NCBI GenBank assembly: GCA_021794015.1
Contig: JAJYRQ010000006.1
Span: 1 to 64,000, forward strand
Direction: 5' to 3'
Length of the DNA stretch: 64,000 nucleotides
DNA from: Deltaproteobacteria bacterium
Lineage (GTDB): Bacteria > Desulfobacterota > Binatia > Binatales > Binataceae
Of the stretch, positions 42,542 through 52,697 are shown piece after piece. Below the pieces are notes generated by a model. It saw nothing but the letters and a program-made list of their open reading frames with translations, did not search any database and was not told where the DNA came from. The stretch's first letter is position 1, and each line of letters starts with the position of its first letter. The translations under genes and the position numbers were made by a program.

Positions 42542-44122
42542 ATGGAGACCGCACGGCAAAGCAGCGAGCGACCGTTTCTCCAAATACCCCGGCGCTTTAA
42601 CATCGCCGAGTACGTAGTCGACCGCCACGTGGCTGAGGGGCGAGGGCAGCGCGCCGCGGCCGTCACCAGCCAAGGCCGCTACACCTACGACGACTTGCGC
42701 CGGCTGACCAATCGTTTCGCCAACGTATTGCGGGGGCTGGGGGTGGGGCGGGGGGACTGCGTGCTCCTGCGGCTGGGATCGACGCTCGAAGGGGCGGTAG
42801 CGATCCTCGGCACCCTCAAGCTCGGCGCGGTTGCAATTCCGACCACGCCGCTTTTCCGGGAGCGGGAGCTCGAGAGCGTTTTCAACAACTCCGAGGCGGT
42901 CGCCGCCGTGGCAACGCGCGAGCTGGCAGGACCGATCGAGGGAGTGCGCAGCCGCGCGCCTTCGCTGCGCCATGTCGTAGTCGCCGGGGGCCAAGGCGAA
43001 TCATCCTGGGAAAGCCTGATGGGACGGGCGGCCGAAACGTTCACCGTCGAGGCGACCGATTGCGGCGACCTGGCGATAATCCTTTACACCTCGGGCACCA
43101 CCGGCACCCCCAAGGGCGTCGATTGGCCCCACCGCTGGCTTATCGGGACCGGCGATCCGGTGGTGCGGGCGATGGCGTTGCTCACGCCCGAAGACGTTTG
43201 TTACCAGCCGCAGGACTGGTCGTTCAGCTTTCCGATCGGCTGCGGCTTTCTCTACCCTCTGATGGCGGGTGCGGCGATCGTCATTCCCGAGGGCCGGTTC
43301 AATCCTGAAAGCGCCCTGGCAACCCTCGAGCGCCATCGGGTAACGGTCTTCGCCGCGGTGCCAACCATCTACCGGATGCTGCTCGCCGTGCCGAACGGCG
43401 AGCGACGGTTTGCGCTCGACTCGCTGCGGATCGGGCTGAGCGCCGGCGAGCCGCTGCCTGCGCCCACGTTCAAGGAGTGGCGCGAACGCTTTGGCCTTAC
43501 GATTTTGGACGGGTTGGGACAGACCGAATGCCATATTTTCGTCGCCAATCGCCTGGGCATGGAGATAAAGCCCGGCTCGATGGGAAAGCCGCTGCCCGGC
43601 TACGACGTTGCGGTGCTCGACGACGACGGGCAGGCCCAGCGCACGGGCGAGCCCGGCCATGTAGTGATTCGCCAGGGGCATCCGGGCCTTACCCTGGGCT
43701 ACCACAGAGAACCCGCGCGATGGGCCGCGGTCAACCGCAACGGTTGGTACTACACCAAGGATATGGCCTATATCGACGGCGACGGTTACTACTGGTATGT
43801 CGCGCGCTCGGACGATCTTATAAAGAGCCGTGCCTACTTGATTTCGCCCAAGGAAGTGGAGTCGGCGCTGCTCGAGCACCGGGCCGTGCTGGAGGCGGGA
43901 GTGGTCGGCGTCCCTGACGAGCGGATGGGCCGCAAGGTCAAGGCTTTTGTCACGCTGCGCGCGGGGTTTGAGCCGTCACCGGGGTTGGCCGAGGAGCTGC
44001 AGCGGCACACCGGCGGGCTGATTGCGCCGTACAAGGTTCCGCAGCTCGTCGAGTTCGTGGCCGAGCTGCCCAAGACGCTGACCGGCAAGATTCTGCGCCG
44101 CGAGCTGCGCAGCAAGAGCTAA
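42542..44122 (+). CDS. Acyl-CoA ligase (benzoate-CoA ligase-like AMP-binding family)
   Basis: The 526-residue product is an adenylate-forming ligase that would convert a carboxylic acid to its CoA thioester with ATP. Motifs: the P-loop YTSGTTGTPKG at 182-192, LDGLGQTE near 320, a GYHREP/DMAYIDGDGYYWY hinge segment, and the C-terminal lysine K516 in LTGKILRRE. The layout resembles benzoate/2-aminobenzoate-CoA and medium-chain acyl-CoA synthetases. It starts 16 bp after the Mo-hydroxylase genes, suggesting that CoA activation and hydroxylation act on one substrate. Confidence 0.88.
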   Translation: METARQSSERPFLQIPRRFNIAEYVVDRHVAEGRGQRAAAVTSQGRYTYDDLRRLTNRFANVLRGLGVGRGDCVLLRLGSTLEGAVAILGTLKLGAVAIPTTPLFRERELESVFNNSEAVAAVATRELAGPIEGVRSRAPSLRHVVVAGGQGESSWESLMGRAAETFTVEATDCGDLAIILYTSGTTGTPKGVDWPHRWLIGTGDPVVRAMALLTPEDVCYQPQDWSFSFPIGCGFLYPLMAGAAIVIPEGRFNPESALATLERHRVTVFAAVPTIYRMLLAVPNGERRFALDSLRIGLSAGEPLPAPTFKEWRERFGLTILDGLGQTECHIFVANRLGMEIKPGSMGKPLPGYDVAVLDDDGQAQRTGEPGHVVIRQGHPGLTLGYHREPARWAAVNRNGWYYTKDMAYIDGDGYYWYVARSDDLIKSRAYLISPKEVESALLEHRAVLEAGVVGVPDERMGRKVKAFVTLRAGFEPSPGLAEELQRHTGGLIAPYKVPQLVEFVAELPKTLTGKILRRELRSKS

Positions 44123-44171
44123 CCGGGGCGAAGGCGCCGAACCCGGCGGTAGACTAGCGAGGGACCAGCGC

Positions 44172-45008
44172 ATGACACGGACGCCGGTAATCGATTTCCA
44201 CCTTCATTGCTACGACTATCCGATCCAGGGACCGCGCTCGTTTATCGTCTTCATGGACCGCGAGCTGGGAAAATCCTTCGAGGAGTTCGCCAGGACCCAC
44301 TGCACCACGCAAAGCTACCTCGATCTGCTGGACAACGCGGGCGTCGACTACGGGGTGATTCTTGCGGAGATCGCCCCGCTCACCTCGGTCATCGCGAGCA
44401 ACGAGACGGCGCGCCGGCTCTGCGCCGACACCAACCGCCTGCTCCACTTCGCCAGCATCAATCCGAGCCTGGTTGCGCGGCTGGACGTCGAGCTGGAGCG
44501 GCTGGTGCGCGAGGAGAATTTTCGCGGCGTGAAGCTTTACCCCACTTACCAGTACTTTTATCCCAATGACGTTCGGCTTTACCCGCTTTACGCCAAGGCG
44601 CAGGAACTGGGCGTGCCGGTGCTGCTGCACACCGGTTCGTCAGTGTTTCCGGCCTCGCGCCTCAAGTACGGCGACCCGCTCTATCTGGACGACGTGGCGG
44701 TCGATTTTCCGGACCTTACGATCGTCATGGCTCACAGCGGCAGGCCGTTCTGGTACGATCGGGCCTACGCGCTGGCCCGCTTTCGGCGCAACGTATACAT
44801 GGAAATTGCCGGCCTGCCGCCGGCGCGCCTGCTGCGTTACTTCCCGGAACTCGAGCGCGTCGCCGACAAGGTGATTTTCGGCTCGGACTGGCCGAGCGTA
44901 CCCACGCTCAAGGAGAATGTCGCCGCGCTGCGCGCATTGCCCATTTCCGAGGAGAGCAAGGCGCAGATCCTCGGCGGCAACGCGGCGCGTATCCTGCGGC
45001 TCGGCTAA
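44172..45008 (+). CDS. Amidohydrolase-2 family metal-dependent hydrolase/decarboxylase
   Basis: The product is a 278-residue TIM-barrel protein of the amidohydrolase 2 (ACMSD-like) subfamily, whose members hydrolyse or decarboxylate aromatic or cyclic acids. Metal ligands are visible as DFHLHCYD (9-16), a His in VLLHTGS near 155, a His in IVMAHSGRPFW near 192 and the Asp in IFGSDWPS near 239. It lies between the ligase and the dehydrogenase genes in the same direction. Substrate unknown; ring-cleavage-product chemistry is inference. Confidence 0.86.
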   Translation: MTRTPVIDFHLHCYDYPIQGPRSFIVFMDRELGKSFEEFARTHCTTQSYLDLLDNAGVDYGVILAEIAPLTSVIASNETARRLCADTNRLLHFASINPSLVARLDVELERLVREENFRGVKLYPTYQYFYPNDVRLYPLYAKAQELGVPVLLHTGSSVFPASRLKYGDPLYLDDVAVDFPDLTIVMAHSGRPFWYDRAYALARFRRNVYMEIAGLPPARLLRYFPELERVADKVIFGSDWPSVPTLKENVAALRALPISEESKAQILGGNAARILRLG

Positions 45009-45037
45009 GCGCCCAAAACGCGCAGAGGAACCACCCG

Positions 45038-46066
45038 GTGAAGGCGGCCTACTTCGCCGAACACGGCGGACCTGAAAAAATCATCTACGGCGATTTTGCC
45101 GACCCGGTGCCGCAGCCCGGCGAGGCTGTGGTACGCGTCGCGGCGTGCGCGCTCAACCATGTCGACCTGCTGCTGCTCGACGGCCGTTTTCCGCCGCCCC
45201 AGGGCCTTCCTCACGTCAACGGGTGCGAGGTTGCCGGCACGGTCGAGACGGCGGGCCCGGGATGCGAGCCGCACGCCCGCGGCGAGCGGGTAATCGTCTT
45301 TCCCGGGTTCGCCTGCGGGCGCTGCGAATATTGCCTTCGGGGAGAACGGACGGTCTGCCTTAATTACGGCTACCTCGGCGCCCATCGCGACGGCGGCTAC
45401 GCCGAGCTGGTCAAGGTGCCGGCCGACAATCTTCTCCCGCTTGACGGCGGGATAAGCTTCGAGCAGGGCGCCGCGCTGCCGATGGCGATGCTTACCTCGT
45501 GGCACGCGCTCGTGGCGCAGGCCCGGCTGGCGCCCGGGCAGACGGTGCTGGTCCACGCGGCCGGCAGCGGCGTCGGATCGGCGGCGATCCAGATCGCACG
45601 CCTGGCGGGAGCGCGCGCCATCGCCACCGCCGGCTCCGACGACAAGCTTGAGCTGGCTCGCTCGCTGGGCGCCGAGGCGGCAATAAATTACCGCAAACAG
45701 GACTTCGTTGAGGAAGTCCGCCGGCTGACCGGGCGGCGCGGAGTCGACGTCGTCCTCGAGCATATCGGCGCCGAGACCTTCGAGCGCAGCATCTACTGCC
45801 TGAGCCGGCTCGGCACGCTGGTGACGGTCGGCTCGCACGCCAGCCACTGGGGCCGGATGGACCTGCGCCATGTCTACTCAAAGAACCTGCGCATCGTGGG
45901 CAGCAATCTGGGCACACTGACCGAGCTGCGCGCAGTGTTAAGGTTCGTTAAGGAGGGCCGGCTGCGGCCGGTGGTCGACCGGGTTTTTGCGCTTAGCGAG
46001 GCGGCCGAGGCGCTCCGCTACCTGCTGGAGCGGAGAAACCTGGGCAAGCTCCTCCTGGTGCCGTAG
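45038..46066 (+). CDS. Zinc-type alcohol dehydrogenase / quinone oxidoreductase family
   Basis: The product is a medium-chain dehydrogenase/reductase, 342 residues. A GroES-like domain carries the structural zinc cysteines C93, C96, C99 and C107 (CGRCEYCLRGERTVC). The Rossmann domain has VLVHAAGSGVGSAAIQIA near 168-185. Catalytic zinc ligands are replaced (ALNHVDL, NGCEVAG), as in related quinone-oxidoreductase-like MDR enzymes, so it may reduce enones or quinones rather than oxidise alcohols. GTG start. Same direction as the flanking catabolic genes. Confidence 0.87.
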   Translation: MKAAYFAEHGGPEKIIYGDFADPVPQPGEAVVRVAACALNHVDLLLLDGRFPPPQGLPHVNGCEVAGTVETAGPGCEPHARGERVIVFPGFACGRCEYCLRGERTVCLNYGYLGAHRDGGYAELVKVPADNLLPLDGGISFEQGAALPMAMLTSWHALVAQARLAPGQTVLVHAAGSGVGSAAIQIARLAGARAIATAGSDDKLELARSLGAEAAINYRKQDFVEEVRRLTGRRGVDVVLEHIGAETFERSIYCLSRLGTLVTVGSHASHWGRMDLRHVYSKNLRIVGSNLGTLTELRAVLRFVKEGRLRPVVDRVFALSEAAEALRYLLERRNLGKLLLVP

Positions 46067-46281
46067 TCGAGCGCAGGCGGGAGAAACTGAGCCCTATGCC
46101 CTGACAAGCAGGGCAGGGCCGGTGAGTTGGATGCCTTTGTCGCACCGGAAGGCGCGGGTTGCGCGGCGCCCCTTGGCAAAGCCAGCCGCCCCCTGTGGCA
46201 TCCGGCGCCGCGCGTCCAGGACCGGCGGGTCCAACGACGGGAAGACGTGCTGCTCGCAGCGGGCAGCGCGGGGAGGTCGCA

Positions 46282-47604
46282 GTGCAACATTACAGCCGTA
46301 AAACGGCGAGCCTGGCGGGCGTGCTTTTCGGCCTTGTATTCGGCCTGCTTCCTCAGGCCGCCTGGGGCGCGGGCGAGCGTCCCGCGCAACTCAAAGTGGG
46401 AGTATTCACCTTTGTCTCGGGTCCCGCGGCCTCCTACGGCATGCCGGCGAAGAACGCCGCCGATTTGATGTTCGAGTCGCTCAACGCAGGCGGCGGGCTG
46501 GCAGGGGTCCGGCTCGAGCCGGTTTTCGTCGACGAGGCGCAAGGGACGGACGCGGTGGTATCGGAGTTTCGCCGGTTGGTGACCAGCCGGCACGTGCCGG
46601 TAATGATCGCCGCGCTGTCCAGCGCGAATTGCCTTGCCCTGGCTCCGGTGGCCGAGCAGCTAAAGACGCCCATGATCGCGTGGAACTGCGATACCCATCA
46701 TCTTTTCCTGAAGAAAAAGTATCGCTACGTCTTTCGCGCCAACACTTCGACCGTACCCGAGTTCGTCGCCTATGCCGCCTATCTGCTGCAGAAGAAGGCC
46801 GATGTCAGCCGTGTTGGGATCATCGATCCCGATTACGCCTTCGGCCACGACGCCGCAGTGATCTTCAGCGAGACGCTGCGCCGTTTCAGACCCGACAGCA
46901 AGCTGGTAGTCGAACTTTACCCGCGGCTGGGCTCTCCCAGCTACAGCACGGAGATTAGTCGGCTGCTGGCGGCGCACCCGGCGGTGATATTCACGAATTT
47001 CTGGGGTGCCGACCTGGAAAACTTCGTGCGGCAGGCGCTGCCGCGCAAGCTTTTTTCGCAAAGCCTGGCGGTCATAGCACTGGGAACGACCGTCTTCGAG
47101 GAATTCGGCCAAAGATTTCCCCAGGGCGCGGTTGTCGGCGTGCTGGGTGACGGCTGGTACCACAGCCCGGCGGTCAGGGCCAATCCCCAGGCGCAGCGCT
47201 TTATCAAAAATTATCAGGAGCGCTTTCACCAGGTGCCCGTCTTCCCCGCCTTCAAGATGGCCAACGCAGTCCTCGTGGTCGAAGCCGCCTACCGGCGTGC
47301 GTTACGGGAAAACAAAGGCCAATGGCCCGATTCCGAAAGGCTGGCCCGCGCACTCGAGGGGTTAAGGGTCAAGACCTTGACCGGCCCGCTGACGCTGCGC
47401 GCCGACCATGACGGGCTTACCGATCAGATCGTGGGTGTGTCGCGCAACGTGGCCGGCTCGCCTTATCCGGTGATGGCCGACATGGTGCGCTACCCGGGCG
47501 AACTGGTCACCCCGCCGGTTGATGCGGACCCGATTCAATGGATTAAGACGCTGCCCGCCGACTACCTGGAGCGGCTGCCCAAGCCCGGCTCTTACGGCCC
47601 GTAG
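46282..47604 (+). CDS. ABC transporter substrate-binding protein (branched-chain amino acid/organic acid type)
   Basis: The product is a periplasmic type I binding protein of the LivJ/HAAT class, 440 residues. The start GTG 46282 has GGGGAGG six bases upstream and gives a signal peptide (about 1-30, cleavage near AAWGAGE). The mature part opens LKVGVFTFVSGPAASYGMP and has two lobes with hinge segments; long length favours aromatic or other organic-acid ligands over amino acids in this family. First gene of a complete importer set. Confidence 0.92.
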   Translation: MQHYSRKTASLAGVLFGLVFGLLPQAAWGAGERPAQLKVGVFTFVSGPAASYGMPAKNAADLMFESLNAGGGLAGVRLEPVFVDEAQGTDAVVSEFRRLVTSRHVPVMIAALSSANCLALAPVAEQLKTPMIAWNCDTHHLFLKKKYRYVFRANTSTVPEFVAYAAYLLQKKADVSRVGIIDPDYAFGHDAAVIFSETLRRFRPDSKLVVELYPRLGSPSYSTEISRLLAAHPAVIFTNFWGADLENFVRQALPRKLFSQSLAVIALGTTVFEEFGQRFPQGAVVGVLGDGWYHSPAVRANPQAQRFIKNYQERFHQVPVFPAFKMANAVLVVEAAYRRALRENKGQWPDSERLARALEGLRVKTLTGPLTLRADHDGLTDQIVGVSRNVAGSPYPVMADMVRYPGELVTPPVDADPIQWIKTLPADYLERLPKPGSYGP

Positions 47605-47634
47605 GGCCGCCTCTGGCGCGGGGCTGGCGCGGCG

Positions 47635-48525
47635 ATGCTAACGCCCATCGTTATCGACGGCCTGTCCGACGCCGCGCTTCTGTTCCTGGTTGCGGTCGGA
47701 CTTACCATGGTGTTCGGCGTGCTGCGAGTCGTGAACATCGCGCACGGCAGCTTCTTTGCGCTGGGGGCATACGCCGCGATTACGCTCGGCTTATGGGCGG
47801 GCGCGTTGGGGCTCAGCCAGGCGCTGAGCTATGGCGCCCTGGTGCTGAGCGCGCTGCTGGTTGCGGCGCTGTTCGGTCCGTTGACCGAGCGGCTGTGCCT
47901 GCGCGCCACCTACGGGCGGGGCGAGATTGCGCAGATGCTTGTGACCTTCGGCATCTTCCTCATCCTCGATGATGTACAAAAGCTGGTCTTCGGGGTGCAG
48001 GAGCGACAGAACGACGCGCCGCTGTCGCTACTGGGGGTTTGCAATCTGGGTGGAATCGTCTATCCGGTCTACCAGATTGCCTTGGTCGGCCTGGCGGTTG
48101 TGGTCGCGTTTTCACTGCGCTGGTTTCTGCGCGGGACGCGCGCGGGCAAGCTGGTGTTGTCGGTGGTGCATGACGCCGAGATGGCGCGCTTTTCCGGGAT
48201 CGACACGGCCAAGGTTTCTGTCGCGGCTTTCACCTTCGGGGTGTTTCTTGCTGCGCTGGGGGGCAGCCTGGCCTCTCCGATCACCGGCGCGGCGCCCGGG
48301 ATGAGCGCGGAGGCGACCATCCTGGCCTTTGCGGTAGCGGCCATCGGAGGTCTGGGTCGGGTTGAAGGGGCGGGACTTGCCGCGCTAATCGTGGGGCTCG
48401 GGCGCGCCTTTGCCGTCTACTATGCGCCCGCGTTCGACCGGGCGACGCCTTACCTGGTGATGTTTGCGGTGCTGTTGTTTCGACCGCAGGGCTTGCTGGG
48501 CGTGGTGGAAACGAGGCGGCTATGA
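47635..48525 (+). CDS. ABC transporter permease, LivH type
   Basis: This is an inner-membrane permease of the branched-chain amino acid-type importer, 296 residues with about eight hydrophobic helices. Family markers: VAVGLTMVFGVLRVVNIAHGSFF near 20-42 and GGLGRVEGAGLAALIVG near 242-258. It starts 30 bp after the binding-protein gene, and its stop overlaps the next permease start (ATGA). Confidence 0.94.
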   Translation: MLTPIVIDGLSDAALLFLVAVGLTMVFGVLRVVNIAHGSFFALGAYAAITLGLWAGALGLSQALSYGALVLSALLVAALFGPLTERLCLRATYGRGEIAQMLVTFGIFLILDDVQKLVFGVQERQNDAPLSLLGVCNLGGIVYPVYQIALVGLAVVVAFSLRWFLRGTRAGKLVLSVVHDAEMARFSGIDTAKVSVAAFTFGVFLAALGGSLASPITGAAPGMSAEATILAFAVAAIGGLGRVEGAGLAALIVGLGRAFAVYYAPAFDRATPYLVMFAVLLFRPQGLLGVVETRRL

Positions 48526-49454
48526 AAGGGCCCCGCGCGCTGCTGTGGGTCTGCCTGGCAGCGGCCGCCGTGGCGGTTGCGCTGGCGAGCCCGTGGGCGA
48601 GCTTTATTCTGACCGTTGCGCTGGCCAAGGGGCTGGCGGCGCTGGGCGTTGCCCTGCTTTTGAGGGCGGGCTTGATGTCGCTCGGGCACGCGCTTTTCTA
48701 CGCTGCCGGCGGCTACGGCGCCGCCTACCTGGCGCGCTGGCTGGGAGTGACAGACCTGCTGTTGCTGCTGGGGGCGGGGTTTTTAAGCGCGACGGTCTTG
48801 GGGCTGTTTACCGGAGCGGTCTTGGTGCGTTACCGGGCGATCTTTTTCGCGATGCTGAACCTGGCGGCGTCGATGGTCTTTTTTTCGCTGGTGACCAAGC
48901 TTTACAACCTGACCGGCGGGAGCGACGGAATGCCGCTTCCGGTGCCCACGATGTTTGGCCTTAAACCCGGGCAGGGCCTCTTTTACCTCACTTTGGCCTG
49001 CGTTTTTGTTTGCGCCGGCGGTCTGCGGCGCTACCTGGACTCGGCGATGGGGCAGGGGCTGGGCGCAATTGCGACCAATGAGATACGGCTGGAATACCTG
49101 GGCATTTCGGTCAACGGGCTGCTTTTCGTGAACTACGCGATTTCGGCCGGCTTAGGGGGGCTGGGCGGGGCGCTTGCCGCAATTGCAATTGGGCATGTGA
49201 CGCCTGAACTCTTTTTCTGGACGACTTCGGCGCAGCTTCTTCTGGGCGCGGCGCTGGGCGGCGCCGGCAGCGTGGCCGGGCCGTTTGCCGGGATGCTGTT
49301 GCTGGAAGGCGTGCGCACCGCGGCTTCGCAGTACGCGCCGCTTTTGTGGGAGATGGCCATGGGGCTTTGCGCCTTGGCGGTGGCGCTCTTTGTCCCGCAA
49401 GGGCTGTCGGGCATTGTGGATTTGCCGCAGCAGTGGAAAAGAGCTGTCCAGTGA
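48522..49454 (+). CDS. ABC transporter permease, LivM type
   Basis: This is the second inner-membrane permease of the importer, 310 residues, with hydrophobic helices and family segments SLGHALFYAAGGYGAAYLA near 51-69 and FINYAISAG-like VNYAISAGLGGLGGALAA near 203-220. The ATG overlaps the livH-type stop; the stop overlaps the next GTG. It pairs with the LivH-type subunit to form the membrane channel. Confidence 0.94.
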   Translation: MKGPRALLWVCLAAAAVAVALASPWASFILTVALAKGLAALGVALLLRAGLMSLGHALFYAAGGYGAAYLARWLGVTDLLLLLGAGFLSATVLGLFTGAVLVRYRAIFFAMLNLAASMVFFSLVTKLYNLTGGSDGMPLPVPTMFGLKPGQGLFYLTLACVFVCAGGLRRYLDSAMGQGLGAIATNEIRLEYLGISVNGLLFVNYAISAGLGGLGGALAAIAIGHVTPELFFWTTSAQLLLGAALGGAGSVAGPFAGMLLLEGVRTAASQYAPLLWEMAMGLCALAVALFVPQGLSGIVDLPQQWKRAVQ

Positions 49455-50194
49455 AGCCCATCCTGAAGGCCGAGGACTTGCAGGTTGCTTTCGGCGGCGT
49501 TATCGCCGCCGACCGGGTCAACCTGACCGTGCTCGCCGACGAGGTGCTCGCGATCGTCGGGTCCAACGGCTCGGGCAAGACCACCTTCGTCAACGTCTGC
49601 ACCGGGTACATCAAGCCGCGCCGAGGCGAGGTCTACTTTGGCAATACGGCGCTTTCGCGCCTTCACCCGCGCGCGATCACGCGGCTGGGAATCGCGCGCG
49701 CCTTCCAGATTCCACAGTTGTTTGCCGAGCACACGGTCCTCGAAAACCTGCTTCTCGCGGCCGCGGCCAGGCGTGGCTTCTGGCGCCCCTTCAGTGCCAT
49801 CTCGCGGCCTTGCTACCTGGAGGAAGCCAGAGAAGCCCTCGGCCTGCTCGGCCTGGAAGGGTGCGCCTCACAGCGGGCCGCGCAGCTTTCCGAAGGAACG
49901 CGCAAACTGGTCGATATCGCGATGGCGCTGGCCCTGCGCCCCAGGCTGCTTTTCATGGACGAACCCACCAGCGGCGTAAGCTCGGACGAAGCGATCGTCA
50001 TCATGGAAGCGGTCATGGGCGCGCTGGCGCGGGCCGGAATCACCACGGTCTTTGTCGAACACGACATGGAGATGGTGCGCCGCTATGCCCATCGGGTGGC
50101 CGTATGGGAAAGCGGGCGGGTCGTGGCGCAGGGGCAGCCGCACGGCATCCTGCACGATTCCCAGATTCGTGAAAGCATTGCCGGGATGGCTTGA
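49451..50194 (+). CDS. ABC transporter ATP-binding protein, LivG type
   Basis: This is a cytoplasmic ATPase of the importer, 247 residues, with Walker A GSNGSGKT at 37-44, signature LSEGTRKLVDIAMAL and Walker B LLFMDEPTSGV, followed by a switch His in VEHDMEMV. The GTG start overlaps the LivM-type stop (GTGA) and is where the family begins. The next gene follows with no gap. Confidence 0.95.
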   Translation: MKPILKAEDLQVAFGGVIAADRVNLTVLADEVLAIVGSNGSGKTTFVNVCTGYIKPRRGEVYFGNTALSRLHPRAITRLGIARAFQIPQLFAEHTVLENLLLAAAARRGFWRPFSAISRPCYLEEAREALGLLGLEGCASQRAAQLSEGTRKLVDIAMALALRPRLLFMDEPTSGVSSDEAIVIMEAVMGALARAGITTVFVEHDMEMVRRYAHRVAVWESGRVVAQGQPHGILHDSQIRESIAGMA

Positions 50195-50872
50195 ATGCTC
50201 AAGCTTGAAGCGCTGCGGGTCAAAATCGCCGGCCTCGAGGTGCTGCGCGGCGTTTGCTTCGAGGTCCCCGACCAGGCCGTGGTGGCCCTGGTAGGACGCA
50301 ACGGCGCGGGCAAAACCACGACCCTGCGCGCGATCATGGGACTGGTCGCCCCAGAGGCTGGCCGAATCCTCCTCGACGGGCAGGACCTCGCTGCGATTGC
50401 GCCGCATCGGCGCGCCCATTGCGGCGTCGGCTACGCCCCGGAGAATCGTCAGCTCGTTCCTGAGTTCACGGCCGAAGACAACGTGCTGCTTCCGTGCCTG
50501 GCCATGGGACTGGGCCGCCAAGAGACCCGGCGGCGCCTGGAGTTGGTCTATGCCGTTGTGCCGGAGCTTGCCGCACTGCGCAAACGGCGCGCTGCCGGCC
50601 TGTCGGGCGGGCAGGGTAAGATCGTCGCCCTGGCGCGCGCCCTGGCAGCCGGCACCAGGCTCGTCCTGCTCGACGAACCGTTCGAAGGCTTGGCGCCGGC
50701 GCTGGCCGCAAGCTATGCTGCCGCGCTGCACCGGCTTCGCCGGGCGACGCCCGCAGTGGCAATGTTGGTTACCGAATCGAGTCCCGCCCTGCTCGCCTCG
50801 GTCGCCGATCTCGTGCTCTACGTGGAGCGCGGGGCAATCGGCCGCGAGCCGGCCGCCTCGAAACGGTCATGA
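50195..50872 (+). CDS. ABC transporter ATP-binding protein, LivF type
   Basis: This is the second ATPase subunit, 225 residues, with Walker A GRNGAGKT at 34-41, signature [15 protein letters not shown] and Walker [12 protein letters not shown]. The C-terminal end is slightly shorter than the usual ~235 residues and ends Ala/Ser/Arg-rich. ATG directly follows the LivG-type stop. This completes SBP-H-M-G-F, a self-sufficient importer. Confidence 0.94.
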   Translation: MLKLEALRVKIAGLEVLRGVCFEVPDQAVVALVGRNGAGKTTTLRAIMGLVAPEAGRILLDGQDLAAIAPHRRAHCGVGYAPENRQLVPEFTAEDNVLLPCLAMGLGRQETRRRLELVYAVVPELAALRKRRAAGLSGGQGKIVALARALAAGTRLVLLDEPFEGLAPALAASYAAALHRLRRATPAVAMLVTESSPALLASVADLVLYVERGAIGREPAASKRS

Positions 50873-50975
50873 GCCGGCGGGCCGGCGCCGAAGCCTGGGG
50901 CGGCGGCCCGGGGCAGGCGCGGACCGCCGGAGCTGCCGGCCGAGCCGGAAGGCACGCAAAGAACGTGCTCTGCCA

Positions 50976-52469
50976 ATGAAATATATAGTCGCCTTGGATC
51001 AGGGCACCACCAGCAGCCGCACGATTGTATTCGACCTCGAGGGCACCGTGCGCGCGCAGGCGCAGCAGGAATTGCGCCAGTACTATCCGCACCCAGGCTG
51101 GGTCGAGCACGATCCGGCGGAAATCTGGAGCTCGCAGCTTGCCACCGCCCGCCAGGCGCTCGCGCAACTCAACCCGAAGGCCGCCGAGATCGCCGCCTTG
51201 GCGATTGCCAACCAGCGCGAAACCACGCTTTTGTGGGAACGCGCAACGGGCAGGCCGCTCTCCCGCGCCATCGTATGGCAAGACCGCCGGACCGCCGGGC
51301 TGTGCGCACAGCTTCGGGCGCAAGGCGCTGAGGCGCAAATTCGCGCCAAGACCGGGCTGGTGCTGGACCCTTACTTTTCCGCGACCAAGCTTTGCTGGCT
51401 GCTCGATAACATCGACGGCGCTCGCGCTCGCGCCGAGGCCGGCACGCTCGCCTTCGGCACCGTCGATACCTGGCTCCTATGGAACCTCAGCGGCGGCAGG
51501 ATGCATCTGACCGACGTGACCAACGCCAGCCGCACCCAGCTTTTCGACATCCACCGGATGCAATGGGACGAGGAGTTGCTGCGCTTGATGCGGATTCCGA
51601 GCAGGCTGCTGCCCGAGGTCAGGCCGTCCGCTTCGGCATTCGGCGCGGCGGCCGGTGAGCTTCTGGGACTTCCGCAAAGCGTACCGATCACCGCGGTGGC
51701 CGGAGACCAGCAGGCGGCGCTTTTCGGCCAAGCCTGCTTTGGCGCCGGGATGGCCAAGAACACCTACGGTACCGGCGCCTTCATTCTCCTGCACACCGGA
51801 AGCGAGCCGCTGCAGGCGCCGGGAGTGCTTACCACCGCGGCCTGCAGCGCGCTCGGCGAGCCGCCCCAGTACGCGCTAGAGGGGTCCGTCTTCACCGCCG
51901 GCGCGGCGGTGCAGTGGCTGCGCGACGAGCTCGGCATCATCGCCGACGCCGCCGAATCGGAACGCCTTGCGGCGACCGTGGCGGACAATGGCGGCGTCTA
52001 CTTCGTCCCGGCCCTTAGCGGGCTGGGGGCGCCGCACTGGGACCCCTACGCCCGCGGCCTCATCGTAGGACTTACCCGGGGAGTCAACCGGGGTCACATC
52101 GCGCGCGCGGCGCTCGAGGCGGTTGCCTTCCAGACGCGCGACGCGCTCGAGCCGATGGCACAGGCGGTAACGGGAGGGCTGGCCGAATTACGGGTTGACG
52201 GCGGCGCGACGGCCAACGATCTGCTCATGCAGTTCCAGGCCGACATTTTGGGCTGTCCCGTCCTGCGGGCGAAGACCGCCGAGACGACCGCGCTCGGGGC
52301 TGCCTGGCTGGGCGCGCTCGGCGCCGGCCTGACCAGCCGCGCGGCGCTGGCCGCCGGCTGGACGCCACAGCGGCGCTTCGAGCCGCAGATGAGCGCCGGG
52401 CGCAGTGCGGCGCTCTACCGGCAGTGGCGGCGCGCCGTTGAGCGCGCGCGGGGTTGGATCGAAGCCTGA
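50976..52469 (+). CDS. glpK: Glycerol kinase
   Basis: GlpK phosphorylates glycerol to sn-glycerol 3-phosphate in the cytoplasm. The 497-residue FGGY-family product has [15 protein letters not shown] at 6-20, WQDRRTAG, the [12 protein letters not shown] segment and the nucleotide-binding GAYGTG-like [14 protein letters not shown] near 263-276. Length and motifs fit GlpK rather than other sugar kinases. It lies 103 bp after the importer set; no glpF or glpD adjoins. Confidence 0.95.
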   Translation: MKYIVALDQGTTSSRTIVFDLEGTVRAQAQQELRQYYPHPGWVEHDPAEIWSSQLATARQALAQLNPKAAEIAALAIANQRETTLLWERATGRPLSRAIVWQDRRTAGLCAQLRAQGAEAQIRAKTGLVLDPYFSATKLCWLLDNIDGARARAEAGTLAFGTVDTWLLWNLSGGRMHLTDVTNASRTQLFDIHRMQWDEELLRLMRIPSRLLPEVRPSASAFGAAAGELLGLPQSVPITAVAGDQQAALFGQACFGAGMAKNTYGTGAFILLHTGSEPLQAPGVLTTAACSALGEPPQYALEGSVFTAGAAVQWLRDELGIIADAAESERLAATVADNGGVYFVPALSGLGAPHWDPYARGLIVGLTRGVNRGHIARAALEAVAFQTRDALEPMAQAVTGGLAELRVDGGATANDLLMQFQADILGCPVLRAKTAETTALGAAWLGALGAGLTSRAALAAGWTPQRRFEPQMSAGRSAALYRQWRRAVERARGWIEA

Positions 52470-52697
52470 TGCCGGCGCAGGTGGAAAATTCTCCCGCCGC
52501 GCGATTGCCGCCGGTCAGCGCCGCCCCGTGCCTGGCCGCCCTTGCGCTGGCGGCCGGTCTGCGGCAACCCTAAAAGATGCTCGGTCGTTCAGCCCGTCCC
52601 ATTACGGCTGCGGGCGCCGGGTGGCGCCGTTCTTTGAGCCGGCGCGGGCTAGTAGCTTGCCGGGCAGGCCGCCTGAGACTGGAGGTGAAAGAACCGC
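52470..52697. other. Intergenic region glpK-valS
   Basis: This 228-bp gap ends in a strong GGAGGTGA ribosome site for valS (52681-52688). GC-rich hairpins are present (GCGCCG...GGCGCC near 52613-52630). I see no T-box or riboswitch pattern. Confidence 0.4.
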
